A stretch of 64,000 nt of DNA from Piromyces finnis (lineage: Eukaryota; Neocallimastigomycota; Neocallimastigomycetes; Neocallimastigales; Neocallimastigaceae), in the NCBI GenBank assembly GCA_002104945.1, contig MCFH01000044.1, positions 186,001 through 250,000 on the forward strand, read 5' to 3'. Positions 14,780-28,244 of the stretch are shown here, piece after piece (the first letter of the stretch is position 1; each line of letters opens with the position of its first letter). A model generated the notes under the pieces. It did no database searches, had not been told where the DNA came from, and saw only the letters and a list, made by a program, of their open reading frames with translations. The position numbers and the translations under genes were made by a program.

Positions 14780-16691
14780 TTACTTTTGTGGTCCTTCATC
14801 TTGTTTGTTGAAATCTCTAATATTGGTGGTTTCCATTGGGGTACCAATAAAGTTAATTTGATTGATAACAGTTGTATCTTCGTCTTCTAAATTACTTTCA
14901 ACAAAGAGACTATAATAATTCATATATATTAATAAAGAAACATATTAATGATTATTTATTTGTTTATTATTAGTAATGTATATTTATTAGGAAATATTGA
15001 AAAAGTATATATATATTTTTGATGGTGAAATACATACACAATACTAGTGACAAATTGGTAACGAACAAATTTTAAATTAGTAACATTTGATGGTTCAAAA
15101 TCTTTTTCAGTTAATTCAAGAACTTCAGTTTCCTTGGAATCTTCAGCTTCATCAAAATCAAGTGTTTTTAAATTGATGAAGGTCTTGACTGTTTTTGGAC
15201 CATTATCTAATTAAAAAATATATATATATATATATTAATATATTAACTTAGTATTAGAAATGTTTTGATAAACAAATATTTCTAGTATTTTAAAAAGAAA
15301 AGTATTTGAGTATTAATAATTTACTCTTTGGTGCAGTAAATTTAATAGAATGAAGTTTGACAGCACAGGTAAATGGAACAACAATAATAAGTTGTTCATC
15401 AGCTTCAGATTCTAAGTAAGAATTATCATTCTTTAAAATATTCAAAACATCATGATTTGTGGCTTGATTTAAAGCATGAACTTGAGTTTTATCGATAAAA
15501 GCGCTTAAATCTGACTATTTTTTTTTTTTTGGCAATGTTAAAAAAAAAAAAAAATATATTAATAGGTAATTAAAAAAATCATAAAAAGTGTTTTTTATTT
15601 TTGTTTATTTTTCTTATCATTACATGTCCTGGAACACTATATGGTGTTTCACTAGTTTCACCTTGGTATTGTTTAATGGTATCTTCTAATTTTTTTTTAT
15701 CAGCACCTTTTATTTCTGCAATTTTTGCACCAGCACGATAGAACTTATTATTTTTATTAATATTATTGTTAATATTATTAAAGAAAAAAGAGAATATATT
15801 GTTCATATTATTAACATTTAATAAGAAAAAACTTTAAAATTATTATATTATTTAATAATTACTTGGAAAGTTGGCATAGCAACAATGGAACATCCTTGTG
15901 CAACATCCTAAATTAATTTGATTATTTTATAATTAGATTAAAAAATTTTATTGAAAATTTTTTTAAGCTTGAATGTTCGTAAATTGTAGTACCTTGGCTT
16001 GGTCAACATCAACTTTAGTAAAGAGAACATGACTTAATGTTTTTATATTGATTATATTTTTTTATTGTTGGTATATAGAATTATTAATTTTTTGTAAATT
16101 TTTTATTTTTTAAAGTGGAATATATAATCAATTAAATATTAAAAATTAATTTTCATATTAGAATGAATGCTTTTTGGTTTTATTAATGACATTATTAATA
16201 ATAAATCATTTACTTCAATAAGAAGTTTACCTATATTTTAAACTAAGTTGATTATAGATAGGAGCAATTTGCTTGCATGGACCACACCCTGTTTTACAAA
16301 TTCATAAAAAAAAATTTTAATTGAAATTTTATATAGTTGATCTTGCTAATAATAAATATTTTTTAAAATATTTTAAAATCTTTATTTTTAAATTTCATTA
16401 TAAATTAAATTATATAAAATATTTTTTTTTTTTTATTTTTTGTTTTATATTTACAAGTAGCGAAAAAATCAACAACAACCTATATAAAATAATATATATT
16501 TAATATATATATAAATTAGCATTATTTTAATTTATAGCTTTATTATTTAAAAAATAATTTGGATATTTTATGTTTATATTTAAATATTAAAATATTTTTA
16601 TTTTTCTCCTTACTAATTTTTTTTTGTCTGCGTTGATAACTTTTTGCTTAAATTCAGCGGCATTAGTAATGTGAAGAACTGGACCTTCCAT
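14780..16691 (-). CDS. TXNL1: Thioredoxin-like protein 1 (thioredoxin + PITH domain)
   Basis: Redox protein that in other eukaryotes binds the 26S proteasome through its PITH domain. Nine exons, minus strand: 16691-16614, 16479-16455, 16288-16231, 16032-15993, 15907-15863, 15743-15624, 15514-15325, 15206-15038, 14909-14780; 284 residues, close to the usual 289. The thioredoxin domain starts at MEGPVLHITN and has the active site WCGPC with cysteines at residues 36 and 39. It continues through VLFTKVDVDQAK and AMPTFQFYR. The PITH part (about 115-284) includes DEQLIIVVPFT, TVKTFINL and INFIGTPMETTNIRDF. All phases agree, and exon 2 is only 25 bases. The gene is divergent from SSU72 with 633 bases between starts. 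Identification is secure. Confidence 0.95.
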
Positions 16692-17324
16692 CTTTTTAAT
16701 AGAATTTATTATATATATATTTACTTTAGAATTATTAAATTTATATACATATATTTTGTAATATTAATATATATATCCTTATTTTTTTTAACCTTTATTT
16801 ATATTTATAATTCGTTTTTATAATGTTTTAAAAAATAATTTTCCTTTATAAAAATTCTAAGTTCCTTTAAGAAAAATATAAAGGAAGTAAAAAAAAATAT
16901 ATATATATTATATAAAAAATATTGAATAATAAAATATATTCAACAATTATTAATTAAATTTTTTCTAAATTTTTTTAATTGAATATTGAATTAAATAATA
17001 TATTAAATATATTTTTTATCATTAATATAGTTTTTTTTATTTAATTATTTACATAAATAAAAATATTAATGTAAAATAAAAAATGCTTCTTTTAAATTAA
17101 TATTAGTCAAATACTAATAAATACAAATAACTTGAAGACATACATAATAAAATTGTTAAATTTAAATAAATGGAATAATCAATACAATATTTAAAAAAAA
17201 TATTCAAAATTGAAATACAAACTAATTTTTAAAAAATAAAAAGGATATACTTTTTTAAAATAGACCAGTATTTTTACTTTTCACAACAATAATAAAATAT
17301 TAATAAAAATACATACTTATAAAA
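16692..17324. promoter_or_regulatory. Divergent TXNL1 / SSU72 intergenic region
   Basis: The 633 bases between two start codons must hold both promoters. Sequence is AT-only for long stretches with T runs and TATATA blocks. No specific element can be called. Two ATATCCTT strings (16773-16780 plus; 17241-17248 minus) match the U12 donor consensus but have no exon context. Confidence 0.5.
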
Positions 17325-18343
17325 ATGCGTTATAATTTCGCTGTAATATGTGCAAGTAATCAAAATCGTAGTATGGAAGCTCACAATGCGTTGAGGTAAA
17401 AGATAAAATGACTATGATTGATTTGTGTGTTAAAATGTTTAATATTTAACCATTATTAATATTTTTATATAATTTGTATAATTTGATTTGATTTAATTTA
17501 AATAAAATAATAGTAAGGGCGGATTTAATATAAAATCATATGGTACTGGTAGTGCTGTTAGATTACCAGGTCCTTCAATTGATAAACCAAATGTCTATCC
17601 ATTTGGAACGGTATTTATTTATTACAATTACAATTTGAATTTTCCTATTAAAAATTACTTTTTTTATTAAATAATTTTAATTTTAAAATATTATCATCAT
17701 TTCTAGCCGTATGAAGATATTTACCAAGATTTACTTAAAAAAGATGTAAATTTATATACACAAAATGGTTTATTAAAAATGTTAGATAGAAATAAGAAGA
17801 TAAAAAGAGCACCAGAAAGATTCCAAGATTCGACCGGAATATTTGATATTATATTTACTTGTGAAGAAAGGTGTTTTGATGCAGTATGTGAAGGTTAGTT
17901 TAGTTAGTAAAATATATAAGAAAATAGAAATTAAAAATAAAAAATCAATTTTTGTTTTATTTTAAATAATTAATTTATTAGTATTAACTATTTTATTCCA
18001 AAATAATAACAACAATAATAGATTTAATTAACAGAGGATGTGAAAATAATAAACCGGTTCATGTTATTAACATAGAAATTAAAGATAATCATGAAGACGC
18101 TGCCGTAGGTGGTCAATTAATTAAAAAATTAGCAACAATGGTAAATATTTACATTAATTAAATAGAAAAATTAAGAAATATAATGTAATCATCATCTTAT
18201 TTAACATTAAATATTGTTAATATATATGTTAATAGCTTGAAAATATAGAAAGTGAAGATATAGGATGTAGTGTTGAAAATACTTTAGAGGAATTCCAAAG
18301 AGAAACAAATTGTAGTATACTACATTCATTATCTTATTATTAA
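17325..18343 (+). CDS. SSU72: RNA polymerase II CTD phosphatase Ssu72
   Basis: Removes phosphate from Ser5 (and Ser7) of the Pol II C-terminal domain, within the cleavage and polyadenylation machinery. Five exons: 17325-17395, 17514-17610, 17707-17893, 18022-18140, 18236-18343; 193 residues, the family's usual length (human 194). The low-molecular-weight phosphatase loop CX5R is present at residues 9-15 (CASNQNRS). Later family blocks are [32 protein letters not shown] and [14 protein letters not shown]. The second Asp-bearing region ([11 protein letters not shown]) matches the general-acid loop. All intron phases agree. Start chosen at [11 protein letters not shown], which gives the normal distance to the active Cys. 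Confidence 0.95.
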
Positions 18344-19044
18344 AAAAAAAGTTATTTATCCTTCTGTATCATTAATCATATGCTATTCATTCATTTATTT
18401 ATTTATTTATCACATTATCATTATTTATTCTATTATATAATTTATAAAATTTAAAAATAAACTTTTTTACACATCTTATTAACATCTATTAATATCTTAT
18501 TGAATATATTTAATGTATGGCTTTTATTTATTATGAATATCTAAAAGAAAAAAGTTATAAATAAAATTTAAAAATTTATTTGCTTTTAATGATTAATTTT
18601 TTAACGTTACACGAATCAAAAATTTATATAGTAAAAATTTAATTATAAAATATTATTTAATTAAAAAAAGATAAATGTTATTTCTTTCTACTTTTATTCA
18701 TAATAAACTATTACAATAGTGTATTGATATAAATAATTAAACAATTAATTTTATGATATAATGAAAATAATAATTAAATACTTTAAATTACAAAACATAG
18801 AATGTAAATGTTCTAGATAAAGTTACTTTTTAAAAAAATTTTTTTTGAAAAAGGCTAACTTCAATTCGGATAATTTTAAGAGATAATTAATATTATTTAA
18901 AGTTATATTTTACTAATTAAAATTTAAAATTTATTTTATCAAAATAATTTTTTAAGTATATCTAGTATTGAAATGTTACCTTTTTTTTATTTTATTTTTT
19001 GATAAATAGAAATATTATATTATTATTATTAATAAATTGAAAAA
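18344..19044. other. Intergenic, SSU72 3' end to GAF-cyclase-like start
   Basis: AT-rich with no coding or RNA signal seen. It should contain the SSU72 polyadenylation site and the next gene's promoter. Confidence 0.5.
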
Positions 19045-22000
19045 ATGAATTATAATGATTACATTGATAATAATAAAAAAAAAAGTAATAAAAATTTAAA
19101 ATCTATAAATGGAAATTTTAGGAATAGGAGAAGCAGTAATGATATTTCATTACAAAATAGTAATTCTAGTATAAGCAATATAATAAGTAATTCAAATCTT
19201 TTTTCAAATAATGATATTCCAAAATTTCTGCAACAGGAAAATCCGGGAAAGTTACAAATATTTAAAACTAATTCAATTACTGAGCCTGAAATAAATACAA
19301 CTACTTTGAATTATAATGGATATACTTCACATGATATGCGCTTATTATGGACGGCATTCGGAAATATGCCAGATGAAGAAAAAAATACTTTTTTAAAAGG
19401 TTTAGTTTATCGATTTAGTCAAAAACAAATTGATTTAACATGTACTTTATTAAATTTAAAAGTAGAAGATTATATGGTAAATTTTAAAATATAATAACAA
19501 TAGTAGTAATAAATATATTACTATTATTACTTACATTATTTTCATTGATTTATTTTAAAATAAATTTATTCAAGACAAAAACTGTAATTCCTTCCGAATA
19601 TAAAAATAAATCGTTTAAACCAAAAATAAAAAACATTTTTGAAAAAGAAATAACTTATGATCATGATTTTCTTAAAGGAAAATTACCAGCATTACCGTAT
19701 GCTTAATAAAACAATAAATAATCACATACACACATATATATATTTATAATTAACACATTTAATTGTTATATTATTTAGAATTAAATCAAACAATAATAAC
19801 AAAAAGGTACAAAGTATAATGAATAAATCAAATCTCTATACTCAACTATTAAATCAAGATTTTGATTGTGATGAAATAAAGAAACAAAGCTGTAATATGA
19901 ATCAAGAAGAAATAAAAAAATGTTTAGAATTTGTATGCGATCGTTGTAAAAAGACTCAAACTTTTTTGAAAGATATTAATGATATTATGATGGAAAATGA
20001 CTTAAAAAAGGACCTTCTTTTACTTATTAAATCTATCAATAAAATTATCAATGGAAAGTATATTTGTTGTTATAGTATTAACAATGAAGATGGTAATAAT
20101 TTATCGGTTCAAGCCTCAAATTGGTCATTTTCTAAATCAGATACAGAAAACCCATCAGTATCTCTATTATCATTACCAAAAGCAGATAATAATATTCCTA
20201 TAAGTTCGATTTTTGCAGGAAAGGATATCATGAATAAAAATACAATAAATGCATTTAATATATACAATTCGGAATATTACACTCATGAAGTTGCCAATCA
20301 TTATAATATAGATATGAAATGTATTTTATCAACACCAATCTTTTCACCAGATAATTGTAAAGTTATTGGCATTTTAGAGGTGATTAATAAAAAAGATGAT
20401 AATGATATACCATATTTTTCAATAGAAGATGAATATATTTTGAAAACTATGAGCTCTATTTGGAGTATTATTTTAAGACAATGCCTAATTCAAGAAAATT
20501 CAGAAAAGCATCTTGATAATATTAAGAATGTATTTACAGTTACTAGAATATTGAATCATACTATGAATGTTGATGAATTAATAAATATTTCAGCATCGTT
20601 ATTAAAAGAAATAACATATTCTACTGGTGCTCATTTATTTATTCTTGATGAAACAGGACAAAGTATGTTTACTGTTTTAAATGATAAGAGAAAAAGTTTT
20701 TTATCAAATTTAGGAATAGTTGGTACGAAATAAGGATTTCTTAAAATAAATTTGAAACATTTAAAGTAAATAAAATTAATTATATTAATTATATTAATTA
20801 TTAATATTTATTAAAAGGTGATGTTATGCATACTGGAAAAACTATAAAAACTCACAAAGGTAAATTTTATATATTATTTTCATATTTGAATTTCTTAGTA
20901 AAATTTTTTTTAATATATATATATATATACGTTAATATTAAAGTATATGAACATCCATTATATAATGAGGAGGTAGATGATTTATATGAAAATATTAATA
21001 TAAAAACAATGATATGCGTTCCTGTTAAAAATAGTGAAGAAAAAGTTATTGGTGTATTTCAGGTTATAAATAAACTTCCAGAAAAAAAACCATTTACTGC
21101 CAAAGATGAAATTCTAATCTCAAATTATTGTTTACTCAGTAATTAAATAAATAATTAGATATATTATTATATATTTATATATTTATAATATTTATTGAGT
21201 ATATAATTTATATATTATTTTATTTTCGATAAACATTTTATTTTTAAAAAGTTGCATCACTTCTTAAGAAAGTTTATTTATGTAAACTTTTAAAAAGGTC
21301 TATTAAGCAATTAAAGAGAAATAATAATATTTTCAGAAATATTGTGGAAAATTTCCCAAATGTTGTTCTTACATTAAATTCAGATGGATCATTAAAAACC
21401 ATTAATCAAAAGGATATGATGTTTTATGAAAATGAAATTAAATTAATGCAAGAAAAATCATATACTCAGTGGTTAGAATCTTATCCAATGCTAGTAGCAG
21501 ATATTACCAAGATTTCTAGAAGAGGTGGTATTGCATATGCTTATAATTATGACATGAGTGGTGATGATGGTGAACCATTTTTTGTTAATTATACAATATT
21601 ACGTTTTAATAAAGAAGATGATCCTAAATATTATGGAATATTCGATGACAAAATTCAACTTAAAATAAATAAACTATTTGAATCCCCCGATGAAGAAGAA
21701 GATAAAGAGGATCATAAAATGAATATTAAAAATACTATTGGCCGATATATTAATAATATTAATTTTGTACTTAATAATAATGAATATGGGTTAGAAAATA
21801 CTACAATGGTTTGTTTTGAAAATGTATCAAATGAAAAACGTTCTATGGTTGCAATAGAAAGGTATATCAAGTTTTGTTACTTTTAAATATTATAAAATTT
21901 TTAATTAATTTAATATATTTAAATAATATAAACACAAAAGGGTGATGGGTTCGACTAATGTAAAAGAATACATAAAAATTAAAGATAAAACTGCTAGAAA

Positions 22001-23208
22001 AAAAAGCCAAGAAATAACTTTACTTGCTATATATATTAAGAATTGTAAAATAATATTTAAAATAAAAAAATAGAAATATAAAAATAAAAAACTAAATTAA
22101 TATTATTTTATATTTTAAAGTTAATGAAATTATTAATAATATGGAGGACACCGAAAAATTAACTGATGTAACAGAAAAATACTTATCTTATATAACAGAA
22201 AAAGTTTCAAAAAACCATGGGGTATGCATATAGTTTAATTTTAAAATATATTTTTATTAAAATCAAATTTTTATCAATAAGAAACCTTTATTAAATTTTA
22301 ATTTTAATAATGATGTATAAATATTAATTCTATAATTATTGTTTTAAAAGAATATATATAGTATGAATGAATCTAAAGTTATTGTTGCCTTCGGTTTACC
22401 AAATTCAACACAAAATGATATAGAGAATGCATTAAACTCTTCTCATGAAATATTAAATGATCAAAGTATCTTATCTCATGATATTAATGTATATCCAGAA
22501 ATAGAACTTGGATTGGCTATTATATCTGGACCAGCTATATCAATTGTTGCCAACACCAATAATCGAGCTGTAAATACTATTTTTAATTATATATAAGATA
22601 ATAAAATAAATGAATTATAAATATGATTCTAAATAATTCTCAATATATTTATATAATTATTTTATAAATATAGATGTTTAATATTTATGGAAGTATGCAC
22701 TATTTTAATATTTTCATATATGTATATATAAAAATTAAAATATTTTTCTTTTTTTTTAGATATATTAAATGTTTTGGAAAAACAATTAAAATATACAGCA
22801 AAGTTTTTTGTCAATTTATTAGTTACAGAAAACATTAATGATGTTGCTAAAAATATGTATCACACCAGAAAAATATTTTCAATTGTTAATAATAATGAAA
22901 CATATAATTGTATGTAAATATTTTACTTTTGTTAAATTGTTAATATATACTTACTAATAATTTCAATATTTAAATATATAGTATTCTCTGTTGAATCACC
23001 ATTAAGAGAAGAACTTTCACAAGATATATTAACATCCAGTATATGCTATGAACTAGGTTTATCTGACTTTATTGCAAAAAATTGGTTTGGTGCATTAAAT
23101 CATTTCAAAAAATCATTTATATTAGTTAATGATGGACCAAGCAAAGCTATGATGAAACGTTGTGAAGATATATTAGAAAATTCAAAAATAACAATGCCAT
23201 CATCATAA
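19045..23208 (+). CDS. GAF-GAF-PAS protein with degenerate class III nucleotide cyclase domain
   Basis: Twelve exons: 19045-19476, 19575-19696, 19779-20722, 20818-20859, 20944-21138, 21252-21861, 21941-22044, 22121-22221, 22351-22569, 22674-22692, 22760-22909, 22982-23208; about 1054 residues. After an Asn/Ser-rich start come two GAF domains (about 235-420 and 430-600), the second with the MHTGKTIK / YEHPLYNEEVD / TMICVPVK pattern. A PAS-like domain follows (about 610-780: VENFPNVVLTLNSDGSLKT), then the linker CFENVSNEKRSM typical before cyclase domains. The cyclase-like region (about 805-985) starts QEITLLAIYIKNF where active enzymes have LFSDIRGF, and has NESKVIVAFGLP where they have FIGDAVMAVFG, so both metal-binding Asp positions are replaced. 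The C-terminal WFGALNHFKKSF ... KRCEDIL is also cyclase-like. It is probably a non-catalytic partner or sensor. Exon 10 (19 bases) and the GTACGA donor of exon 3 are the least certain joins. Confidence 0.82.
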
Positions 23209-23607
23209 ATTTATATATAAAATACATTACAATATAATTTAATAGTTATCTTATATATTTAGTCAATACTTTTATCATTTTATTAATCACTATCTTAAAG
23301 TATTAATCATTTAATTCACCACTATTACTATTTTTTTTTTTTTTTTTTTTTTTAGCAAAGCATTAATAAAATATAATATATTATACCATTGTATATAAAA
23401 AATATATATTTTATTTATTTTATTTTATTTTTTTTATTTATTTATTTATTTATTTTTTTTTTTCCATAATATTTTTATTTTTAAAGAAATAATTAATGCT
23501 CTATACATTTATTTAATTTTTGAGTATTGATATATGATTCATAAAAATTAATATTAATTTTCAATAGAATAAATTATTATTTTTTTTTTTATATTTTAAT
23601 AAAGATT
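23209..23607. other. Convergent intergenic region
   Basis: Between the 3' ends of the cyclase-like gene and AP-3 delta. A T run of about 23 bases lies near 23332-23354. No gene seen. Confidence 0.6.
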
Positions 23608-26600
23608 TTATTTTTTTAATGATTGAAGAAATTTTCGTGCAATATCAGCTAAACCATTAACCAATTCATCATTATCTCCTTTAATATTAAGAGAAATGAC
23701 AATATCATTATTTTTTCGAATACTTTGTTTTAAAAGTGCAGCTATAATGTTTCCTTGAACTGATTCTCCTACTAATGTAGCTGCACTATTAACAACTTCA
23801 ACTACATACAGTTTTAAAAGTTCCTCAGATGTATACCTTACAATAGATTGTATTTTTTCTTGTGTTATATTAGAAGGTAATGTAACTTTAACGATTGCAT
23901 TTTGCTTAATTTTATTTGGATCTGAAATAATTTCAACAAAATAATCAGAGGTAATTGGAAAACTTGGTTTTTTCATATAAACTGTTAATGGTAAAGAGAG
24001 TTTAAATGATTCTTGATAGTTTTTAGGATCAACAGACAAATCCTATTGATTTTATTTTATTTATATACATATATTAATATTATATTAATTACCAAAATAT
24101 TATATATACCTTCACTATGATTTTATTTCTTTTTTATTTTTATTTTCATCAATTTCATACTTACTTGATATTGAATAGAAGCTGGTAAAGTTAAATCCAT
24201 AATTAATGAACTACTTAAAAGATTAATTTTCTTTTCGACTGTAACAGCTTGATTTGGTGAAACTATAAGTGGAAAACTGTTATCATCATTCACTATATGA
24301 GCCTTCATTGTTTCAGCAATTTCAAATTTTATTATTTTAATATTATCTTTTTCAATATTATTTTTTATTAGAAATTGAACAAGAATAACATTTGGTTCAT
24401 TTGTATATTCCCATTTATATATCATAGAAATGATTTTTTCATTAAGATGAACATTAGAATATTGATTTATTAATTCATTTGTGGATGGAATTTTTCTTTT
24501 TAATGATTTTTTTTCCTTTTTTATTTCAGTCTTAGTTGATATTGATGATTGTATTAATACAGGATTTATTTCTACTAGATTATTTTGATTATTTGATATA
24601 GTTATTGTTTTTTCTCCTACAACTGGCTTTGGAAGTTCTGTTAATTCTTCTGAGTTTCTTTTACTTTTTTTTGTCTTTTTAATTCCCTTTTTTTTCTTCT
24701 TTGATTTAATTTCAGTTTCATCATTAACTTGTTTTTTGTTTTTTTTGGAGGATAACTTTTTGCTCTTTTTCACTTTTTTGTTTTCTTTTACTAATACACT
24801 TGTTTTCATTTCTTCAAACTTTATTAAGTCAAGATTTTTTAATACCTTTTCTTCCTCATCCTTATCATCATCATCATTGATCTCAACAGCACCTTCTGGT
24901 ATTTCTTCATCTTCCAAAAAAACGAAATTATTATCAGTTTCATTTTCATTTGTTGGATTTATAACAAGCTTCTCGTCTTTTAATATTTTATATTATAATA
25001 TAATGTTTTATAAATAAAAAAATAAGAATAAAAGTACAAATCAAAAGTTATACTTCATAATATTAAATTAATATAATATTTATTTTACCGAAATCATAAG
25101 TAAATTTAACAATAGGAATTTCATCAATATCTGGCTCATAAAATGAATTTTGAGGTTTTTCATCATCTTCATCGTCAAGATAAAATAAATTATCCTTTTT
25201 ACTTTGTTCTCTTTTTTTTCTTGCTTCTCTTAATTCTTGCTTAGTAGGTTCTTTTATTTGTTTAGGATTAATGACTCTTGACATCCAGAAATATCTAGAT
25301 TCATCCGCGAATGATGATTCAATTTCATTTAACATTTCTTGAGCTTCTTCATTAATTACATGATCTAAATCTAGCTCATTTGGAACAGGAACCATCTTTT
25401 GAGCTTTAATAGCTACTGGCTTTAATTCACCATCAAATAAAGAATCAATACTTTTAATAAGATCTTTATCTACATCATTAATAGGATCATATTGTTCATA
25501 AATCTTGTTTAATATTTCAAGAACTAAATTGGCTCTGTCTTGAACTTCAATGCCTGAATTGTTCATAAATAATTGTAATTTTTGCATTATCATTGTAGTG
25601 ATTTGTTTAAAAGCATCAATTGATGATTCATTGAAATCAGATTTAAGTAACCAATAAATGTATATCTTTAATATTGCTATTATATAGTTATTTTGAACTA
25701 TATCTGATAATTCTTTGGCTTCGCTTGAAGTTAAACTGAATAGTAAATCCTCAACATTTTCTATATCAATTGAACTGTAATATAACATTGAAATTAATTA
25801 TAAAATAAACAAAATAAATATTAAATAAATTTATATTAATAATTTATTCATTTCAGGATATAAATCATACTTTCTAAACTCTCCAAGTAAATATGATGCA
25901 ACGTATAGTACATTTGAGTTTCCTGCTTTTATAAATTTCTTTTCAAATATTACTTTATTTTTTAATAATTCAATCTAAAATAATAATTAAATAAAAAAAT
26001 AATTAATATTATTTTATATTTTATTTTTAAAATATTACAACAATTCAAAATTATATACCATTTTTTCCATAATGAATTTTCTTAAAGGAGTATCTTTTAA
26101 ACGAATACAAACATCCATCAATTGATTAGCAACATTATCAACATTGTATATATTCTCAACAAAAGAAATATTGCATAATGTACAAATATACCATTGGAAA
26201 TTAGATATATTAGCATATTTATCTTTGGAACATATGTTTAGAATATTATTAACAATACAACTTCTATATTCTTTATCAGTGAAAATATTAATATTGTTAA
26301 ACCATTCATCTTCATCCTTAATAAGATAGCTCATAAGTTTGTCAACAATTGGTATTAGAGTAGGTTTTGTGACCTTAATTAAGTGTATATACAAAATAAT
26401 AATGATAATAATAATAATAATTAAATTAAATAATATGTAAATTATATTTTATTATATTTTTTAATATATACATTTAAAAACTTTATTTTTGTTTACCATT
26501 GATGGAATAAGATCTAAAGCTTTTCTTCTAATTGTAAGATCAATATCATCTAATCTTTCTAAAACAATGTCTGTAAATGCACCTATTACTTTTGGGAAAA

Positions 26601-28244
26601 TTACCACAAGTTCACTTAATGCTGATAAACCCAAATAACGTACTATTATTTATTATTTTTTAATTATAATATAAATATAATAATAATATATTAATTATAT
26701 ACATATATATACTTTTAGATATTTTTCAATATTTTTTTTTCTTTGACTTTTTTGAACATACAATTTGCATCACGATCAATAATAAATTCTTTTAGTTTTT
26801 CAACACAAAGTGAAATTAAAGCTTGATTAGCTTGTTTAATAAGGCCACTTTTTATCATTGAATTTAAGATTTCATATGCAAATGATGTGGCTGATGTTCC
26901 TTCTAAAAGTAAACCAAATGCTGGTAATATTTTTTTTGCTAGACGTGGTTCTTCAGGTGCTAATAAAGCAAACTATATATATATATATATATATATAATG
27001 TAATATTTAATATGAATTATGAATTATATTATTACTTTTAATATATAAAATTTATACTTTTTATTATTACTAACCAACTTGACAATTTTTATAGACAACC
27101 AATTATTCGAACAATTACTAAGAATATTATAAAGCTGCGGAACTAGAGGTAAATAATTTCTAGGATTATGAGTTGCCAATTCACAAATAACACTAACAGT
27201 AGCAATAACAACGCCTATATTATCAATATATAATTATTGATAATTTAATATCAATTCTTATAATTATATATAATGATTGATAAAAATAATTACTTGTATG
27301 TTCATCTTCTAACTTTTCTTTTAATTTTGGATATGCCATAATCAAAGCTTCTGGGTATTGTAAAAAAACTTTATAGAGTAAAACTACAACTCTTTTACGT
27401 ATATATGGCTGAGAATGATTCATCATTCTTAAAAGATCATCAATTAAATCTCTTGCTAAATCAGGTGTTACAATTTGTGATAATCCATTTAATGCTAAAG
27501 CTGTTTCATACATTTTATTTGAAGTTAAATCCTTTATTTATCAGTATGTATTTATTATAATATTAAACAGTATGGAATGTTAGATACTTATTATTATTAT
27601 TATTATTATTTTATTTCATTTCATTTTTTTTTTTATTTTTAGATTTTCTTTTAAACTTTTTTTTTTTTTATTATATCTACTTTTTTAATTAAGTTTGTAC
27701 AAAGCATTAAAACATCTGTATCTTTATTAAATGATTGTGCTGCTGCAAGATAACCAATTCGTTTATATTGAAACTTTTGGGAAGACATTACCTATTCATT
27801 ATATTTATTATATAAATATATATTAATAATTTATAAAAATAAAAGTTCCAATGAAATGCGAATATATATTATATATTTACTTCAACAACATGAAAACTGG
27901 CCCAACTCATATCATAACCTAACATATTTAACTTTTTTGTTTTTGTTTTTATTTGTTGGTTTAAATATGATAATAACATTAATAGTAATAAAGTGGAATA
28001 TTAATTTTTTTTCTTAAGTCACTCTTTTCTCTTTTTCATTAATTACTAATAATTTAAATAATATATATATATATTAATTTAATCATACATAGGTTAATTT
28101 TTGAAGTGCAACTGCCTTTATATCAATATCATTGCTTTTTATTTCTGTTGTAATTTCTTCTAAACATGAAGCAATATAATCTTCTTCGCCCTTTTTATTC
28201 GCTCTTATTCCCCGAATTAAATCGGCCAATGATTTTTCAAACAT
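23608..28244 (-). CDS. AP3D1: AP-3 adaptor complex subunit delta
   Basis: Large subunit of the AP-3 coat that sorts cargo from endosomes or Golgi to vacuole/lysosome. Twelve exons, minus strand: 28244-28089, 27931-27881, 27791-27681, 27531-27294, 27214-27075, 26972-26762, 26642-26497, 26373-26059, 25974-25871, 25774-25089, 24976-24165, 24042-23608; 1134 residues against about 1150 in animals. The adaptin trunk opens MFEKSLADLIRGIRANKK and continues YLNMLGYDMSWASFHVVEV, FQYKRIGYLAAAQSF, DLARDLIDDLLRMM and EEPRLAKKILP. The delta-specific region GELKPVAIKAQKMVPVPNEL and a very Lys-rich acidic hinge (about 760-850) follow, then an ear-like C-terminus. All phases agree. With V-ATPase and ArfGAP genes in the same window it belongs to endolysosomal traffic, but the linkage is probably chance. 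Confidence 0.95.

Noticed and set aside
16773-16780. Further U12 donor strings (also 17241-17248 minus, 56810-56817 plus)
   Set aside because: They have no flanking exon or phase-matched acceptor. An 8-base AT-rich string is expected by chance in this composition.
20818-21146. ATG at 20826 as a separate gene start
   Set aside because: It is the interior of the second GAF domain. Phase-matched exons on both sides continue the same protein.
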